From NCBI RefSeq assembly GCF_000820515.1, contig NZ_JXDG01000016.1:1-56102 (forward strand): a stretch of 56,102 bases of DNA, read 5' to 3'. The stretch's first letter is position 1, and each line of letters opens with the position of its first letter. This document shows, piece by piece, positions 36,244 through 45,262 of this stretch. The notes under the pieces are model-generated. The model did no database searches. It saw nothing but the letters and a program-made list of their open reading frames with translations, and was not told the DNA's origin. The stretch is from Pseudomonas batumici. Its GTDB lineage: Bacteria; Pseudomonadota; Gammaproteobacteria; Pseudomonadales; Pseudomonadaceae. The translations under genes and the position numbers were made by a program.

Positions 36244-37167
36244 TCAGGCTTGCTGGGGGGCGGCGAACGGGGCATCCAGCGGCGCGGTGTCGAAGGTGCG
36301 CAGCAGTTCGACCAGAATCTGCGTGGCCGGTCCCAGGGGTTTGTCCTTGTTCGAGTACAGATAGAACGTCGGGTGGCGGCTGCCGCCCTGATCCAACGGT
36401 AGCACCTTGAGCAGACCCTCCCGGATTTCCCGTTCGATCATGTGCCGGGGCAGCCAGGCGAAGCCCAGGCCGTTGCCGATGAAGGTGGCGGCGGTGGCCA
36501 GGCTGCCGACGGTCCAGCGCTGCTCGGCGCCGAGCCAGCCGACATCGCGCGGTTGCTGGCGACCGGAGTCACGGATCACCACCTGCAGCTGGCTTTCCAG
36601 GTCCTGGAAGGTCAGCGTGCGTTGCAGGCGGTGCAGGGCGTGTTCCGGATGGGCGACGGCGACGAATTCCACCGCGCTCATCTCGGTGCCCAGGTAACCG
36701 GGGATATTGAAACCGCTGATGGCCAGGTCCGCGACCCCTTCGAGCAGGACTTCTTCCACGCCGGACAGCACTTCCTCGCGCAGGCGCACGCGGCAGCCGC
36801 GGCTTTGCGGCATGAACGCGGTCAGCGCACGGACCAGGCGGGCATTGGGGTAGGCGGCATCCACCACCAGACGTACCTCGGCTTCCCAGCCCTGTTCCAT
36901 ATGGTGGGCCAGGTCTTCCAGCTGGCTGGCCTGTTTCACCAGTTGCCGGGAGCGGCGCAGCAGCACGCCGCCAGCTTCGGTGAGCACTGCCTTGCGCCCG
37001 TCGATGCGCAGCAGCGGCACGCCGAGCTGATCCTGCATGCGGGCCACGGTATAGCTGACGGACGACTGCGAACGGTGCAGGGCTTCGGCGGCCTGGGCGA
37101 AGCCACCGTGATCGACCACCGCCTGCAGTGTTCGCCATTGATCAAGGGTCACGCGGGGCGCTTTCAA
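36244..37167 (-). CDS. LysR-family transcriptional regulator
   Basis: A 307-residue LysR regulator; helix-turn-helix about 5-65 (LDQWRTLQAVVDHGGFAQAA, then SQSSVSYTVARMQDQLG), effector domain from about 90. The start is TTG at 37167, with AGAGGA seven bases upstream; the next candidate is GTG at 37152. It is divergent from a small exported protein (49 bases between starts), with an azoreductase next. LysR regulators near azoreductase genes often respond to quinones; this is only an inference here. Confidence 0.82.
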   Translation of the reverse strand: MKAPRVTLDQWRTLQAVVDHGGFAQAAEALHRSQSSVSYTVARMQDQLGVPLLRIDGRKAVLTEAGGVLLRRSRQLVKQASQLEDLAHHMEQGWEAEVRLVVDAAYPNARLVRALTAFMPQSRGCRVRLREEVLSGVEEVLLEGVADLAISGFNIPGYLGTEMSAVEFVAVAHPEHALHRLQRTLTFQDLESQLQVVIRDSGRQQPRDVGWLGAEQRWTVGSLATAATFIGNGLGFAWLPRHMIEREIREGLLKVLPLDQGGSRHPTFYLYSNKDKPLGPATQILVELLRTFDTAPLDAPFAAPQQA

Positions 37168-37216
37168 GTTGGGTTCCTCTTGTCCTAAGCTGGCAGCCCT
37201 TACTGGAGGCTGTCGA

Positions 37217-37531
37217 ATGAGAAAAATCGGTTGTGTGTTGCTGGCCCTGTTGCCCTTGACGGCATGGGCTTATCCCATCGAAGTCGAAAAACACCTCAAC
37301 GGTCTGGGCATCGACTACAAGGCCTTCGATACCGACGCGGATATCGGCTCCATCCTGGTGAACAACCACGGCAAGACCGATGCCCGCTGCACGGTGGTCT
37401 TCCGTAATGGGCCCGAGTCCCCGCGGACCCGCAAGATCGAGGTGCCGGCCGGACAGAGCAGGAACGCCACCGCCAAATTCACCCGCAGCATCATCACGCT
37501 GCGCCTGGACCTGACCTGCGTACCGAAATGA
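37217..37531 (+). CDS. Small exported protein, function unknown
   Basis: A 104-residue precursor with a signal peptide (MRKIGCVLLALLPLTAWA) and a mature part of about 86 residues that begins YPIEVEKHLNGLGIDYKAFD and contains two cysteines (C near 72 in DARCTVVF and the C in LDLTCVPK) which could form one disulfide. Beta-rich appearance, no recognised domain. ATG at 37217 has TGGAGG ten bases upstream. Divergent from the LysR gene. Confidence 0.65.
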   Translation: MRKIGCVLLALLPLTAWAYPIEVEKHLNGLGIDYKAFDTDADIGSILVNNHGKTDARCTVVFRNGPESPRTRKIEVPAGQSRNATAKFTRSIITLRLDLTCVPK

Positions 37532-37563
37532 AACCGGCGGGGCATTCTGCCAAGCATGCTCCG

Positions 37564-37587
37564 CCTATCAACAAATTTATAGATAGG
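37564..37587. promoter_or_regulatory. Dyad in the azoreductase upstream region
   Basis: CCTATC (37564-37569) and GATAGG (37582-37587) are inverted around 12 AT-rich bases, about 93 bases before azoR. This T-N11-A-like arrangement is what a LysR box looks like, and a LysR gene lies nearby. Immediately before it (37533-37566) a GGCGGGGCAT/ATGCTCCGCC hairpin may end the small exported protein's transcript. Confidence 0.35.
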
Positions 37588-37679
37588 TTGTAGTCATTTT
37601 TTCGGCTTTTTTATCGGTTAATCGCTGTTTAATCTCCACTCCATCGACTTACAGCCCCTAGCGATGGAGCCTACATCCC

Positions 37680-38279
37680 ATGTCCCGCGTACTCATCATC
37701 GAAAGCAGCGCCCGTCAGCAAGACTCGGTTTCCCGCCAGTTGACCCAGCAGTTCATCGGTCAATGGCAAGCCGCCCACCCGGCCGACCCGATCACCGTCC
37801 GTGACCTGGCGACCGATCCGGTCCCTCACCTGGACAGCCACCTGCTGGGCGGCTGGATGAAGCCCGCCGAGCAGCGCACGGATATCGAGAAGGCCTCGCT
37901 GGAACGCTCCAACCAGTTGACCGACGAGTTGCTGGCGGCGGACGTGCTGGTGCTGGCCGCGCCGATGTACAACTTTGCGATCCCGAGCACCCTCAAGGCC
38001 TGGCTCGACCATGTGCTGCGTGCCGGCCTGACCTTCAAGTACACCGACACCGGTCCGCAGGGGCTGCTGGTCGGCAAGCGAGCCTATGTCCTGACCGCCC
38101 GTGGCGGGTTGTATGCCGGTGGCACCAACGATCATCAGGAACCCTACCTGCGCCAGGTGCTGGCATTCATCGGTATCCACGACGTCACCTTCATTCACGC
38201 CGAAGGCCTGAACATGGGTGGTGACTTCCAGGAAAAAGGCCTGAACCAGGCCAAGGCCCGGCTGGCACAGGTGGCTTGA
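37680..38279 (+). CDS. azoR: FMN-dependent NADH:quinone/azo reductase
   Basis: A 199-residue flavodoxin-fold enzyme of the AzoR family: IESSARQQDSVSRQL phosphate-binding loop for FMN (about 7-21), APMYNFAIPSTLKAWLDHVLR (about 94-115) and TARGGLYAG near 140. These enzymes reduce quinones and azo dyes with NAD(P)H and protect against electrophilic quinones. Start ATG is at the AT-rich upstream region's end; the RBS is GGAG ten bases before. A strong terminator or sRNA follows. Confidence 0.88.
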   Translation: MSRVLIIESSARQQDSVSRQLTQQFIGQWQAAHPADPITVRDLATDPVPHLDSHLLGGWMKPAEQRTDIEKASLERSNQLTDELLAADVLVLAAPMYNFAIPSTLKAWLDHVLRAGLTFKYTDTGPQGLLVGKRAYVLTARGGLYAGGTNDHQEPYLRQVLAFIGIHDVTFIHAEGLNMGGDFQEKGLNQAKARLAQVA

Positions 38280-38311
38280 GGACTTAATGTTCAGCTAATC
38301 GCCGGTTGTTT

Positions 38312-38442
38312 TAGTGTCGCCAGCGATATAGCTGTTCAAGCAGTCCCTTCAAGTTGTTCGCGCATCGAACCTCCCTTTGCACTGGTTGCTCCCTGAGTGC
38401 ATGCAACCCGATCCGGCCGCCTGGCCCGATCGGGTTTTTTTT
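38312..38442 (+). ncRNA. Candidate structured sRNA or leader with strong terminator
   Basis: Downstream of azoR a non-coding stretch ends in a long GC-rich hairpin (AACCCGATC 38405-38413 with GATCGGGTT 38428-38436, extended by GGCC/GGCC inside) and T8, a clear intrinsic terminator. Before it are a GTTCG/CGAAC hairpin (38356-38370), a C-rich ACCTCCCTTT, and TGCACT/AGTGCA (38378-38383, 38396-38401) whose loop GGTTGC can instead pair with GCAACC (38403-38408), which overlaps the terminator arm. A weak promoter could lie near 38305-38332. Unpaired CCTCCC and GCTCCC are typical of Hfq sRNAs that bind ribosome sites. It may be a PhrS-type sRNA (phrS is PA3305.1 in P. aeruginosa, near PA3297 hrpA and PA3286); this is a guess. 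Confidence 0.5.
38404..38442 (+). terminator. Rho-independent terminator
   Basis: A 9-bp outer stem plus a 4-bp inner stem with one C-C mismatch, ending in T8. It is 126 bases after the azoR stop and 102 bases before the next gene. Confidence 0.92.
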
Positions 38443-38543
38443 GTCCCTGGATTCCTTGTACGGCGCAAAGCCGCTAAGGTCGCGCCCATTCATTTAACGG
38501 CAGCACAATTGTTCAGGCCGAATAGGACGCGGGTGAGGCATTC

Positions 38544-39413
38544 ATGGGTTATCTACTTTTCGTCACGCTGCTCCAGGCGTTTTCCTTCAGCCTGATCGGT
38601 GAGTACCTGGCCGGTCATGTCGACAGTTACTTCGCCGTGCTGGTGCGGGTCTTGCTGGCCGGCCTGGTGTTCATTCCATTGACCCGCTGGCGCCAGGTGG
38701 AGCCGGCATTCATGCGCGGCATGCTGCTGATCGGTGCCTTGCAGTTCGGCGTCACCTACGTGTGCCTGTACCTGAGCTTCCGGGTACTGACGGTGCCGGA
38801 AGTGCTGTTGTTCACCATCCTCACGCCCCTGCACGTGACTCTGATCGAAGATGCCCTGAACCGGCGCTTCAATCCCTGGGCCTTGTTGGCGGCATTGGTG
38901 GCGGTGGCCGGTGCGGCGGTGATCCGCTACGACCGGATCAATCCGGATTTCCTCATGGGCTTCCTGCTGCTGCAACTGGCCAACTTCACCTATGCCGCCG
39001 GGCAAGTGCTCTACAAGCACCTGGTGGCGCGTCACCCCAGCGACCTGCCGCATTACCGGCGTTTCGGCTATTTCTACCTGGGCGCGTTGGCGGTGGCGTT
39101 GCCGGCGTTCCTGTTGTTCGGCAAGGCCAACTACCTGCCCGAGGCCCCATTGCAATGGGGCGTGCTGCTGTTCCTCGGGCTGGTGAGCACGGCGTTGGGT
39201 CTGTACTGGTGGAACAAGGGCGCGTGCCTGGTCAATGGCGGCACGCTGGCGGTGATGAACAACCTGCATGTGCCGGTGGGATTACTGATCAACCTGCTGA
39301 TCTGGAACCAGCATGAGCCGCTGGGGCGGTTGTTCTTCGGTGGCTCGGTGATTCTTGCGGCGGTGTGGATCAGTCGCTTGGGCGCGCGTCCGCTCAAGGC
39401 GGTGCGCGCTTAG
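38544..39413 (+). CDS. EamA-family carboxylate/amino-acid transporter
   Basis: A 289-residue ten-segment DMT transporter with the two EamA repeats: the first ends VPEVLLFTILTPLHVTLIEDAL, the second begins LLQLANFTYAAGQVLYKHLVARH. The second repeat ends NNLHVPVGLLINLLIWNQHEP. The YtfF/CaaX-like C-terminus and WRQVEPAFMRGMLLIGALQFG fit the so-called carboxylate/amino acid/amine transporter branch. Start at 38544 follows GTGAGG. It is separated from azoR by the terminator at 38404-38442. Confidence 0.82.
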   Translation: MGYLLFVTLLQAFSFSLIGEYLAGHVDSYFAVLVRVLLAGLVFIPLTRWRQVEPAFMRGMLLIGALQFGVTYVCLYLSFRVLTVPEVLLFTILTPLHVTLIEDALNRRFNPWALLAALVAVAGAAVIRYDRINPDFLMGFLLLQLANFTYAAGQVLYKHLVARHPSDLPHYRRFGYFYLGALAVALPAFLLFGKANYLPEAPLQWGVLLFLGLVSTALGLYWWNKGACLVNGGTLAVMNNLHVPVGLLINLLIWNQHEPLGRLFFGGSVILAAVWISRLGARPLKAVRA

Positions 39414-39591
39414 ATATCCAGAAGGCCGAATAGGCCCGGCCGGCGCTGTACGCAACGACGATCCTGGGCTAGCGTTCAGTGAGTCAAAAGGCTGGAAGGA
39501 GTTCTTTAGACTCAGGCAAGGTGGCCATCAACAATCGATGAGTAGTTCAGCCTCTCCTTAATGCACACACAATTTTGTGAGGCAATGGGAT

Positions 39592-40890
39592 ATGCACAAG
39601 CGCATCATCTATAGCGTTTTTGGTGTGGCGGCTGCAGGCGTTGTATTGTTCGGCGTTTACGCTTGGCATCCAGAAATTGCCCCCCTCGCGCCCGGGGCCA
39701 AGCCTCCATTCTCTCAGGCAGACATTGCGCGCGGCAAAATCATGGCCGCTGCCGGTTACTGCAGTACCTGCCACACCCCCCCGGGTGGTCTGGAGTATGG
39801 CGGTAACTATCAGATGAACACCCCGTTCGGGGTCATCTACTCCAGCAATATCACCCCGGATCCTGATACCGGTATCGGTCGCTGGTCGGAAGAGGCGTTT
39901 ATCCGCGCCATGCGTACCGGCGTCAGCCGCGATGGCCATCATCTGCTGCCGGCGTTCCCGTTCGAGCACTTCAATAAAATGACGGATGACGATATCAAGG
40001 CGATCTACGCCTATCTCATGTCATCCGTGCCCGCGGTCAATCAGCAGAAGAAAGAAAACGGAATTGCGTTCCCGCTCAACCTCCGCTTTCTGCAGGCCGG
40101 CTGGAAACTGTTGTTTGCCAATACCACCCCATTTGAAAAGCACAGCGACAAGTCTGACGAATGGAACCGCGGGGCTTACCTGGCACAGGGCATCGCCCAC
40201 TGCGGCGCCTGCCATACGCCGCGTAACGCACTGGGCGGCGAAAAATACAGCCAGATGTACGAAGGCGCACTGATTGACGGCTGGATTGCGCCGTCGCTGA
40301 CCCGCAGCAGCACCTCGCCGCTGCATTGGCGAGCGCAGGATTTTTATGAATACCTGCGTACCGGTAACTCACCGTACCACGGCGCCGCCGCGGGCCCGAT
40401 GGCACCGGTGGTGCATCATGGTCTGGCCGCTTTGCCTGACGCCGATCTCAAGGCGCTGAGCGTTTATTTTGGCGAGTTGGCGGGCAGCAACAGCGATGAT
40501 CCAGCGGCCGCTCCCAAACTCCAGGCCGCCGTCGACGAGCAGCACAAGATCAAGGATCTGCGGATTGATAACGGTGCCCGGCTGTATACCAGCACCTGTT
40601 CTGCCTGCCACTACAGCAGCAGCCAGCAGGTCAAGGGGCGTCCGCTGCTGGCGCTGGGCAGCGCCACCCATCTGGAAGACCCGAGCAACCTGATCAACGT
40701 GATACTTGATGGCTTTAGAAGTGATCAAGGGATCAGCGGTGTGGTCATGCCCCAGTTCCGCGATGCGCTCAGTGACGACGACATCACGGCCATTGCCACC
40801 TACCTGCGGCAAACGGCAGGTGAACAACCCTGGCCCAACCTGCTGCAAAAGGTGGGTGAGATCCGTCGTCAGCCCCGGTTCGAGCAGTGA
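39592..40890 (+). CDS. Tri-heme cytochrome c subunit of molybdenum hydroxylase
   Basis: A 432-residue membrane-anchored cytochrome with an N-terminal hydrophobic segment (IIYSVFGVAAAGVVLFGVYAW) and three heme sites: CSTCH (57-61), CGACH (204-208) and CSACH (near 336-340). The layout is that of the cytochrome subunits of alcohol/aldehyde dehydrogenases. It passes electrons from the molybdenum enzyme encoded by the next two genes to the respiratory chain. ATG at 39592 is preceded by GTGAGG at 9 bases; GTG at 39577 would add five residues. Codon use is visibly less G/C-ending than in flanking genes. Confidence 0.88.
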   Translation: MHKRIIYSVFGVAAAGVVLFGVYAWHPEIAPLAPGAKPPFSQADIARGKIMAAAGYCSTCHTPPGGLEYGGNYQMNTPFGVIYSSNITPDPDTGIGRWSEEAFIRAMRTGVSRDGHHLLPAFPFEHFNKMTDDDIKAIYAYLMSSVPAVNQQKKENGIAFPLNLRFLQAGWKLLFANTTPFEKHSDKSDEWNRGAYLAQGIAHCGACHTPRNALGGEKYSQMYEGALIDGWIAPSLTRSSTSPLHWRAQDFYEYLRTGNSPYHGAAAGPMAPVVHHGLAALPDADLKALSVYFGELAGSNSDDPAAAPKLQAAVDEQHKIKDLRIDNGARLYTSTCSACHYSSSQQVKGRPLLALGSATHLEDPSNLINVILDGFRSDQGISGVVMPQFRDALSDDDITAIATYLRQTAGEQPWPNLLQKVGEIRRQPRFEQ

Positions 40891-40908
40891 TTCACGGGAG
40901 AAGTGAGC

Positions 40909-41391
40909 ATGGCTAGATTTATTTTGAACAGCAGGCCAGTCGTCGCTGACGTGGACAGTGATACGCCTCTGCTGTGGGTTATTCGCGATGAACTGAACCT
41001 GACGGGCACCAAGTTCGGTTGCGGTATCGGTGCCTGTGGTGCCTGTACCGTGCACGTGGGTGGCCGCGCCACCCGTTCCTGTATTACGCCGGTGTCCGCC
41101 GTGGAAGGGGCCGCCATTACCACCATCGAAGGTTTGTCCGAGCAAGGCGATCATCCGCTTCAGGTTGCCTGGCAGACACATCAGGTACCGCAGTGCGGTT
41201 ACTGTCAGTCCGGCCAGATCATGCAGGCTGCGGCGCTGCTGAGCGATTTTCCCGATCCATCCGATGCCGATATCGATGCGGTAATGAGTGGCAACGTCTG
41301 CCGCTGCATGACTTACGTGCGTATCCGCGCGGCGATTCATGAAGCGGCGGCAGCCATGAAGCAGGAGGTCAAAAATGAGCCGGCCGTCTAG
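40909..41391 (+). CDS. [2Fe-2S] subunit of IorA-type molybdenum hydroxylase
   Basis: A 160-residue electron-transfer subunit with two 2Fe-2S clusters: plant-type ferredoxin ligands C38, C43, C46 and C58, and the alpha-helical cluster ligands C96, C99, C131 and C133. This is the small subunit of xanthine-oxidase-family enzymes (isoquinoline 1-oxidoreductase alpha, aldehyde dehydrogenase). ATG at 40909 has GGGAG upstream; the in-frame GTG at 40903 is not favoured. It follows the cytochrome gene by 18 bases and overlaps the start of the next gene by 17 bases. Confidence 0.92.
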   Translation: MARFILNSRPVVADVDSDTPLLWVIRDELNLTGTKFGCGIGACGACTVHVGGRATRSCITPVSAVEGAAITTIEGLSEQGDHPLQVAWQTHQVPQCGYCQSGQIMQAAALLSDFPDPSDADIDAVMSGNVCRCMTYVRIRAAIHEAAAAMKQEVKNEPAV

Positions 41392-43684
41392 CTCGCGTGA
41401 GCCAACAGGCATGACCCGCCGTGGCTTTCTGGTGGTCATGACCGCGGTGGGTGTCAGTTTTGGTTTCCCCCGCGCCGTGTTGGCGGCCATGGACCCTGCG
41501 ACGGCCGATGGCACGGCACTGTCGAATGAGGGCGCCCTCTACGAACCTTCACTGTGGTACTCCATCGATGGTGCCGGCAAGGTCAAGGTCAACATCATCC
41601 GTTCCGAAATGGGTCAGCATGTGGGGACCTCCATCGCCCGTATTCTTGCGGACGAGTTGGAAGTGCCATGGGACAGTGTGGAAATCGTCCATGTGGACAG
41701 CGCCAGGAAATGGGGCCTGATGGTGACCGGTGGCAGCTGGTCGGTGTCCCAGAGCTGGCCGGTTTACCGTCAGGCCGGTGCTGCCGGGCGCACGGCATTG
41801 ATTGAAGCCGCCGCGAAAAAATGGGGCGTTTCGCCCAATGCGTGTATGGCCCTGGAAGGCATGGTGATTTGCGGAACGCGGAAAGTTTCCTATGGCGAAC
41901 TGGTCGCCATGGGACTGACCCGGCAGTTCAGCGAAGCAGAACTGAAAGCGCTGCCACTCAAAGCCAATAATGACCTGAAACTGGTGGGTAAACCGGTCAC
42001 GTCGCTGGATATTGCCAACAAGACCACGGGGCACACGATCTTCGGCATCGACGCCAAAGTGGACGGCATGGTCTACGCCAGCCCGCTGCTGCCGCCCACC
42101 CGTTACGGTGCCAAAGTGACCCAACTGGATGATGGGGCCGCCAAGGCGGTGAAAGGTTATCGCCAGACGCTGGTGCTGGATGACCCAAGCGGCACGGTGC
42201 CTGGCTGGGTGATGGTACTGGCTGACAGCTACTATGCGGCCCATAAAGCGGCCGGGCTGGTCAAGGTCAAATGGGAGGCCGGCGCGGCTGCCAAGGTGTC
42301 TGAAGCGGATGTCATCAATCACGGTCGAGCGCTGCTGAAGGATGCCGCCAAAGGCGCGATTCTGGATACCGGTGACACCAACACCGCACCGGTCTTTGGC
42401 AAGGCCGCGTCGACCCTCGAGCAGGAATATCTCACCCAAACCGTACTGCATGCGCAGATGGAACCGCTGAACGCCTTGGTTTTTCGCAACGATGATGGCA
42501 TCTGGGAGATCCATTCCGGTTGTCAATGGCAGTCACTGACCGCACCGCTGCTGGCCACCGCGCTGGGCGTGAAGGAGGAAGAGCTGACGATCCGCGGCTA
42601 TATGCTGGGGGGCGGTTTCGGTCGTCGTCTTAACGGTGACTACACGGTACCCGCGGCGCTGGCGTCCAAGGCACTGGGTGGCAAGCCGGTGAAAATGGTC
42701 ATGGCCCGTGCGCAGGATATGCAGTTCGACAGCCCGCGTTCCGCGTCGGTGCAGCAGTTGAAGATGGCGTTCGATGCCGACAAGGCTGTCATCGCCATGG
42801 AACACCATGCGACTGCCGGCTGGCCGACCGAAGTGATGGTTCCGGTATTCATGCCCAAAGGTATCAATGGTCAGCCGTTCGACCCCTTCGCCATTGCCGG
42901 TGCCGATCACTGGTACAGCGTGGGCGCCCAGAAGGTCCGCGCGGTATCCAACGACCTGGCCAACGCGTCGTTCCGTCCCGGCTGGCTGCGTTCGGTCAGC
43001 GCCGGCTGGACCGGCTGGGCCGTGGAAAGCTTCATGGATGAGGCGGCACACCATGTCGGCAAGGATCCGTTGGCCTTTCGCCTGGCACTGTTGACTGCCG
43101 AAGGCCGTAACGCCGGCAGTGGTCCGATCGCCATGGGCGGGGCCTCCCGGCAGGCCGCTGTGCTGAAAAAGGCCGCCACCATGATTGGCTGGGGGACTCA
43201 GCAGCCGGAAGGCACGGGGTTGGGTATCGCCTCGACCTTTGGCCAGGAAAGGGATATGCCCACCTGGGTCGCCTGCGCTGTGCAGGTGCGTGTCGACAAG
43301 GCCACTGGCCTGGTTGATGTACAGAAGCTCTACATGGTGGTGGATGCCGGTATCATCGTCGATCCCGACGGTGCCGAAGCCCAGTGCCAGGGGGCTGCAT
43401 TGTGGGGGCTGTCGATGGCGTTGTATGAAGGCACCGAGTTGCTGAACGGTCAGTTCAAGGACTCCAACTTTGATACCTATACGCCGTTGCGTCTGCTCCA
43501 GACACCGCCGCAAGTCAAAATCGAGTTTATCCCCAGCAATGCGGCGCCGTCTGGCCTGGGAGAACCCGCTGTAACACCGGTGGCTCCGGCCATTGCCAAT
43601 GCCATTTTCAATGCGGTGGGTGTGCGTTTACGCAAATTACCGATGACACCGGATGATGTGAAAGCGGCAATCGGCAAGCGCTGA
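41375..43684 (+). CDS. Molybdopterin-binding subunit of IorB-type hydroxylase
   Basis: A 769-residue large subunit of the xanthine dehydrogenase family with one fused molybdenum module. The start (about 13-38: [24 protein letters not shown]) contains a twin-arginine motif RRGF, so it is probably exported by Tat. GGGFGRRL and the C-terminal SGLGEPAV (catalytic glutamate near 729) are the molybdenum-site residues. Together with the previous two genes it is a three-subunit, membrane-facing enzyme oxidising an aldehyde or N-heterocycle; the substrate is not fixed by sequence. Codon use differs from neighbours. A terminator follows at once. Confidence 0.9.
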   Translation: MSRPSSSREPTGMTRRGFLVVMTAVGVSFGFPRAVLAAMDPATADGTALSNEGALYEPSLWYSIDGAGKVKVNIIRSEMGQHVGTSIARILADELEVPWDSVEIVHVDSARKWGLMVTGGSWSVSQSWPVYRQAGAAGRTALIEAAAKKWGVSPNACMALEGMVICGTRKVSYGELVAMGLTRQFSEAELKALPLKANNDLKLVGKPVTSLDIANKTTGHTIFGIDAKVDGMVYASPLLPPTRYGAKVTQLDDGAAKAVKGYRQTLVLDDPSGTVPGWVMVLADSYYAAHKAAGLVKVKWEAGAAAKVSEADVINHGRALLKDAAKGAILDTGDTNTAPVFGKAASTLEQEYLTQTVLHAQMEPLNALVFRNDDGIWEIHSGCQWQSLTAPLLATALGVKEEELTIRGYMLGGGFGRRLNGDYTVPAALASKALGGKPVKMVMARAQDMQFDSPRSASVQQLKMAFDADKAVIAMEHHATAGWPTEVMVPVFMPKGINGQPFDPFAIAGADHWYSVGAQKVRAVSNDLANASFRPGWLRSVSAGWTGWAVESFMDEAAHHVGKDPLAFRLALLTAEGRNAGSGPIAMGGASRQAAVLKKAATMIGWGTQQPEGTGLGIASTFGQERDMPTWVACAVQVRVDKATGLVDVQKLYMVVDAGIIVDPDGAEAQCQGAALWGLSMALYEGTELLNGQFKDSNFDTYTPLRLLQTPPQVKIEFIPSNAAPSGLGEPAVTPVAPAIANAIFNAVGVRLRKLPMTPDDVKAAIGKR

Positions 43685-43691
43685 TGTCAAT

Positions 43692-43717
43692 AAAGCCCGG
43701 TGATCTCACCGGGCTTT
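43692..43717 (+). terminator. Terminator of the molybdenum hydroxylase operon
   Basis: AAAGCCCGGTG (43692-43702) pairs with CACCGGGCTTT (43707-43717) around a four-base loop, eight bases after the stop. The final TTT is part of the stem, and further Ts are few, so efficiency is moderate. Confidence 0.75.
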
Positions 43718-43806
43718 CTGCTGATTTATACAAAGAAACTCGGCCTCGGCGCTCGAAACCGTTACCCTATGCCGCTGATATTTTGTATTTCTTCGAGGTA
43801 GCACCC

Positions 43807-45153
43807 GTGTTTTCCGAATTCGCCCTGCACGAACGCCTGCTCAAAGCCGTGGCCGAGCTTAAATTTGTCGAGCCAACGCCGGTGCAGGCCGCGGCTATTC
43901 CGCTGGCGTTGCAGGGGCGCGACCTGCGGGTGACGGCACAGACCGGCAGCGGCAAGACTGCCGCGTTCGTCCTGCCGATTCTCAATCGCCTGATCGGCCC
44001 GGCCAAGGTCCGCGTGAGCATCAAGACCCTGATCCTGCTGCCGACCCGCGAACTGGCCCAGCAGACCCTCAAGGAAGTCGAACGCTTCTCCCAGTTCACC
44101 TTCATCAAGTCCGGCCTGATCACCGGCGGTGAAGACTTCAAGGTCCAGGCCGCCATGCTGCGCAAGGTGCCGGATATCCTGATCGGCACCCCGGGGCGGA
44201 TGATCGAGCAACTGAACGCCGGTAACCTGGACCTGAAGGAAGTCGAAGTGCTGGTGCTCGACGAAGCCGACCGCATGCTCGACATGGGCTTTGCCGAAGA
44301 CGTGCAGCGTCTGGTGGACGAATGCCCGAATCGCCAGCAGACCATGCTGTTCTCCGCCACCACCGGCGGTTCCGGCCTGCGCGAGATGATCGCCAAGGTC
44401 CTGAACAACCCCGAGCACTTGCAGCTCAATGCGGTCAGCCAGCTGAACGACACCACGCGCCAGCAGATCATCACTGCCGACCACAACCAGCATAAAGAGC
44501 AGATCGTCAATTGGTTGCTGGCCAACGAGACCTATCAGAAGGCCATTGTGTTCACCAACACCCGGGCCATGGCCGATCGTATCTACGGCCGCCTGGTGGC
44601 CCAGGAATACAAGGCCTTCGTGCTGCACGGCGAGAAGGACCAGAAGGACCGCAAGCTGGCCATCGACCGCCTGAAGCAGGGTGGGGTGAAGGTCCTCGTG
44701 GCCACCGACGTCGCCGCCCGCGGCCTGGACGTGGAAGGCCTGGACCTGGTGATCAACTTCGACATGCCCCGCAGCGGCGACGAATACGTGCACCGTATCG
44801 GCCGCACCGGGCGTGCCGGTAACGACGGCCTGGCGATCTCGCTGATCTGCCACGGCGACTGGAACCTGATGTCGAGCATCGAGCGCTACCTCAAGCAGAA
44901 GTTCGAGCGCCGCACGATCAAGGAAGTCAAAGGTACCTACGGCGGTCCGAAGAAGGTCAAGGCTTCGGGCAAGGCGGTGGGCGTGAAGAAGAAAAAAACC
45001 GACGCCAAGGGCGACAAGAAGAAGTCGGCCGCCAAGACGCCGACCAAGCGCAAGAGCGCCAACCGACCGAAGACCGATGCGCCGTCGCTGGTCAGCAAGG
45101 ACGGCATGGCCCCGCTCAAGCGGCGCAAGCCGGAAGCGCCGGCTGCCGAGTAA
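43807..45153 (+). CDS. DEAD-box RNA helicase (SrmB/RhlE-like)
   Basis: A 448-residue DEAD-box helicase: Q motif FVEPTPVQ, Walker A AQTGSGKT (44-51), PTRELAQQ, DEAD (near 152), SAT (near 183), TRMFTN-equivalent VFTNTRAMAD, and HRIGRTGRAG (near 329-338), then a lysine-rich C-terminal tail (VKKKKTDAKGDKKKSAAKTPTKRK) that would bind RNA. The start is GTG at 43807 with GAGGT at seven bases. The open frame begins 41 codons earlier, but that part would be the terminator of the previous operon. SrmB has a role in 50S assembly; the exact homologue is not resolved. Confidence 0.9.
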   Translation: MFSEFALHERLLKAVAELKFVEPTPVQAAAIPLALQGRDLRVTAQTGSGKTAAFVLPILNRLIGPAKVRVSIKTLILLPTRELAQQTLKEVERFSQFTFIKSGLITGGEDFKVQAAMLRKVPDILIGTPGRMIEQLNAGNLDLKEVEVLVLDEADRMLDMGFAEDVQRLVDECPNRQQTMLFSATTGGSGLREMIAKVLNNPEHLQLNAVSQLNDTTRQQIITADHNQHKEQIVNWLLANETYQKAIVFTNTRAMADRIYGRLVAQEYKAFVLHGEKDQKDRKLAIDRLKQGGVKVLVATDVAARGLDVEGLDLVINFDMPRSGDEYVHRIGRTGRAGNDGLAISLICHGDWNLMSSIERYLKQKFERRTIKEVKGTYGGPKKVKASGKAVGVKKKKTDAKGDKKKSAAKTPTKRKSANRPKTDAPSLVSKDGMAPLKRRKPEAPAAE

Positions 45154-45201
45154 CCCGCTATTCAGGCTGCGTGAAAACGCAGTGAAGCGGCTGCTCTCAT
45201 A

Positions 45202-45240
45202 CCCATGCCCCGACTTGTCGGGGCATGGGCGTTTTATGGG
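45202..45240 (+). terminator. Terminator after the DEAD-box helicase
   Basis: CCCATGCCCCGAC (45202-45214) pairs with GTCGGGGCATGGG (45217-45229) with a two-base loop, followed by CGTTTTA. The stem is symmetrical and may also terminate the convergent lipoprotein gene. Confidence 0.85.
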
Positions 45241-45262
45241 GGCACCGCGTTCCTTGTGTGCC

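Noticed and set aside
38378..38408. H-type pseudoknot from TGCACT/AGTGCA and GGTTGC/GCAACC
   Set aside because: The first loop would have zero bases, which is unfavourable; the two stems are better seen as alternative folds.
43684..43806. N-terminal extension of the DEAD-box helicase from 43684
   Set aside because: The 41 extra codons run through the terminator of the molybdenum operon, and GTG at 43807 has a good ribosome site and the normal helicase N-terminus.
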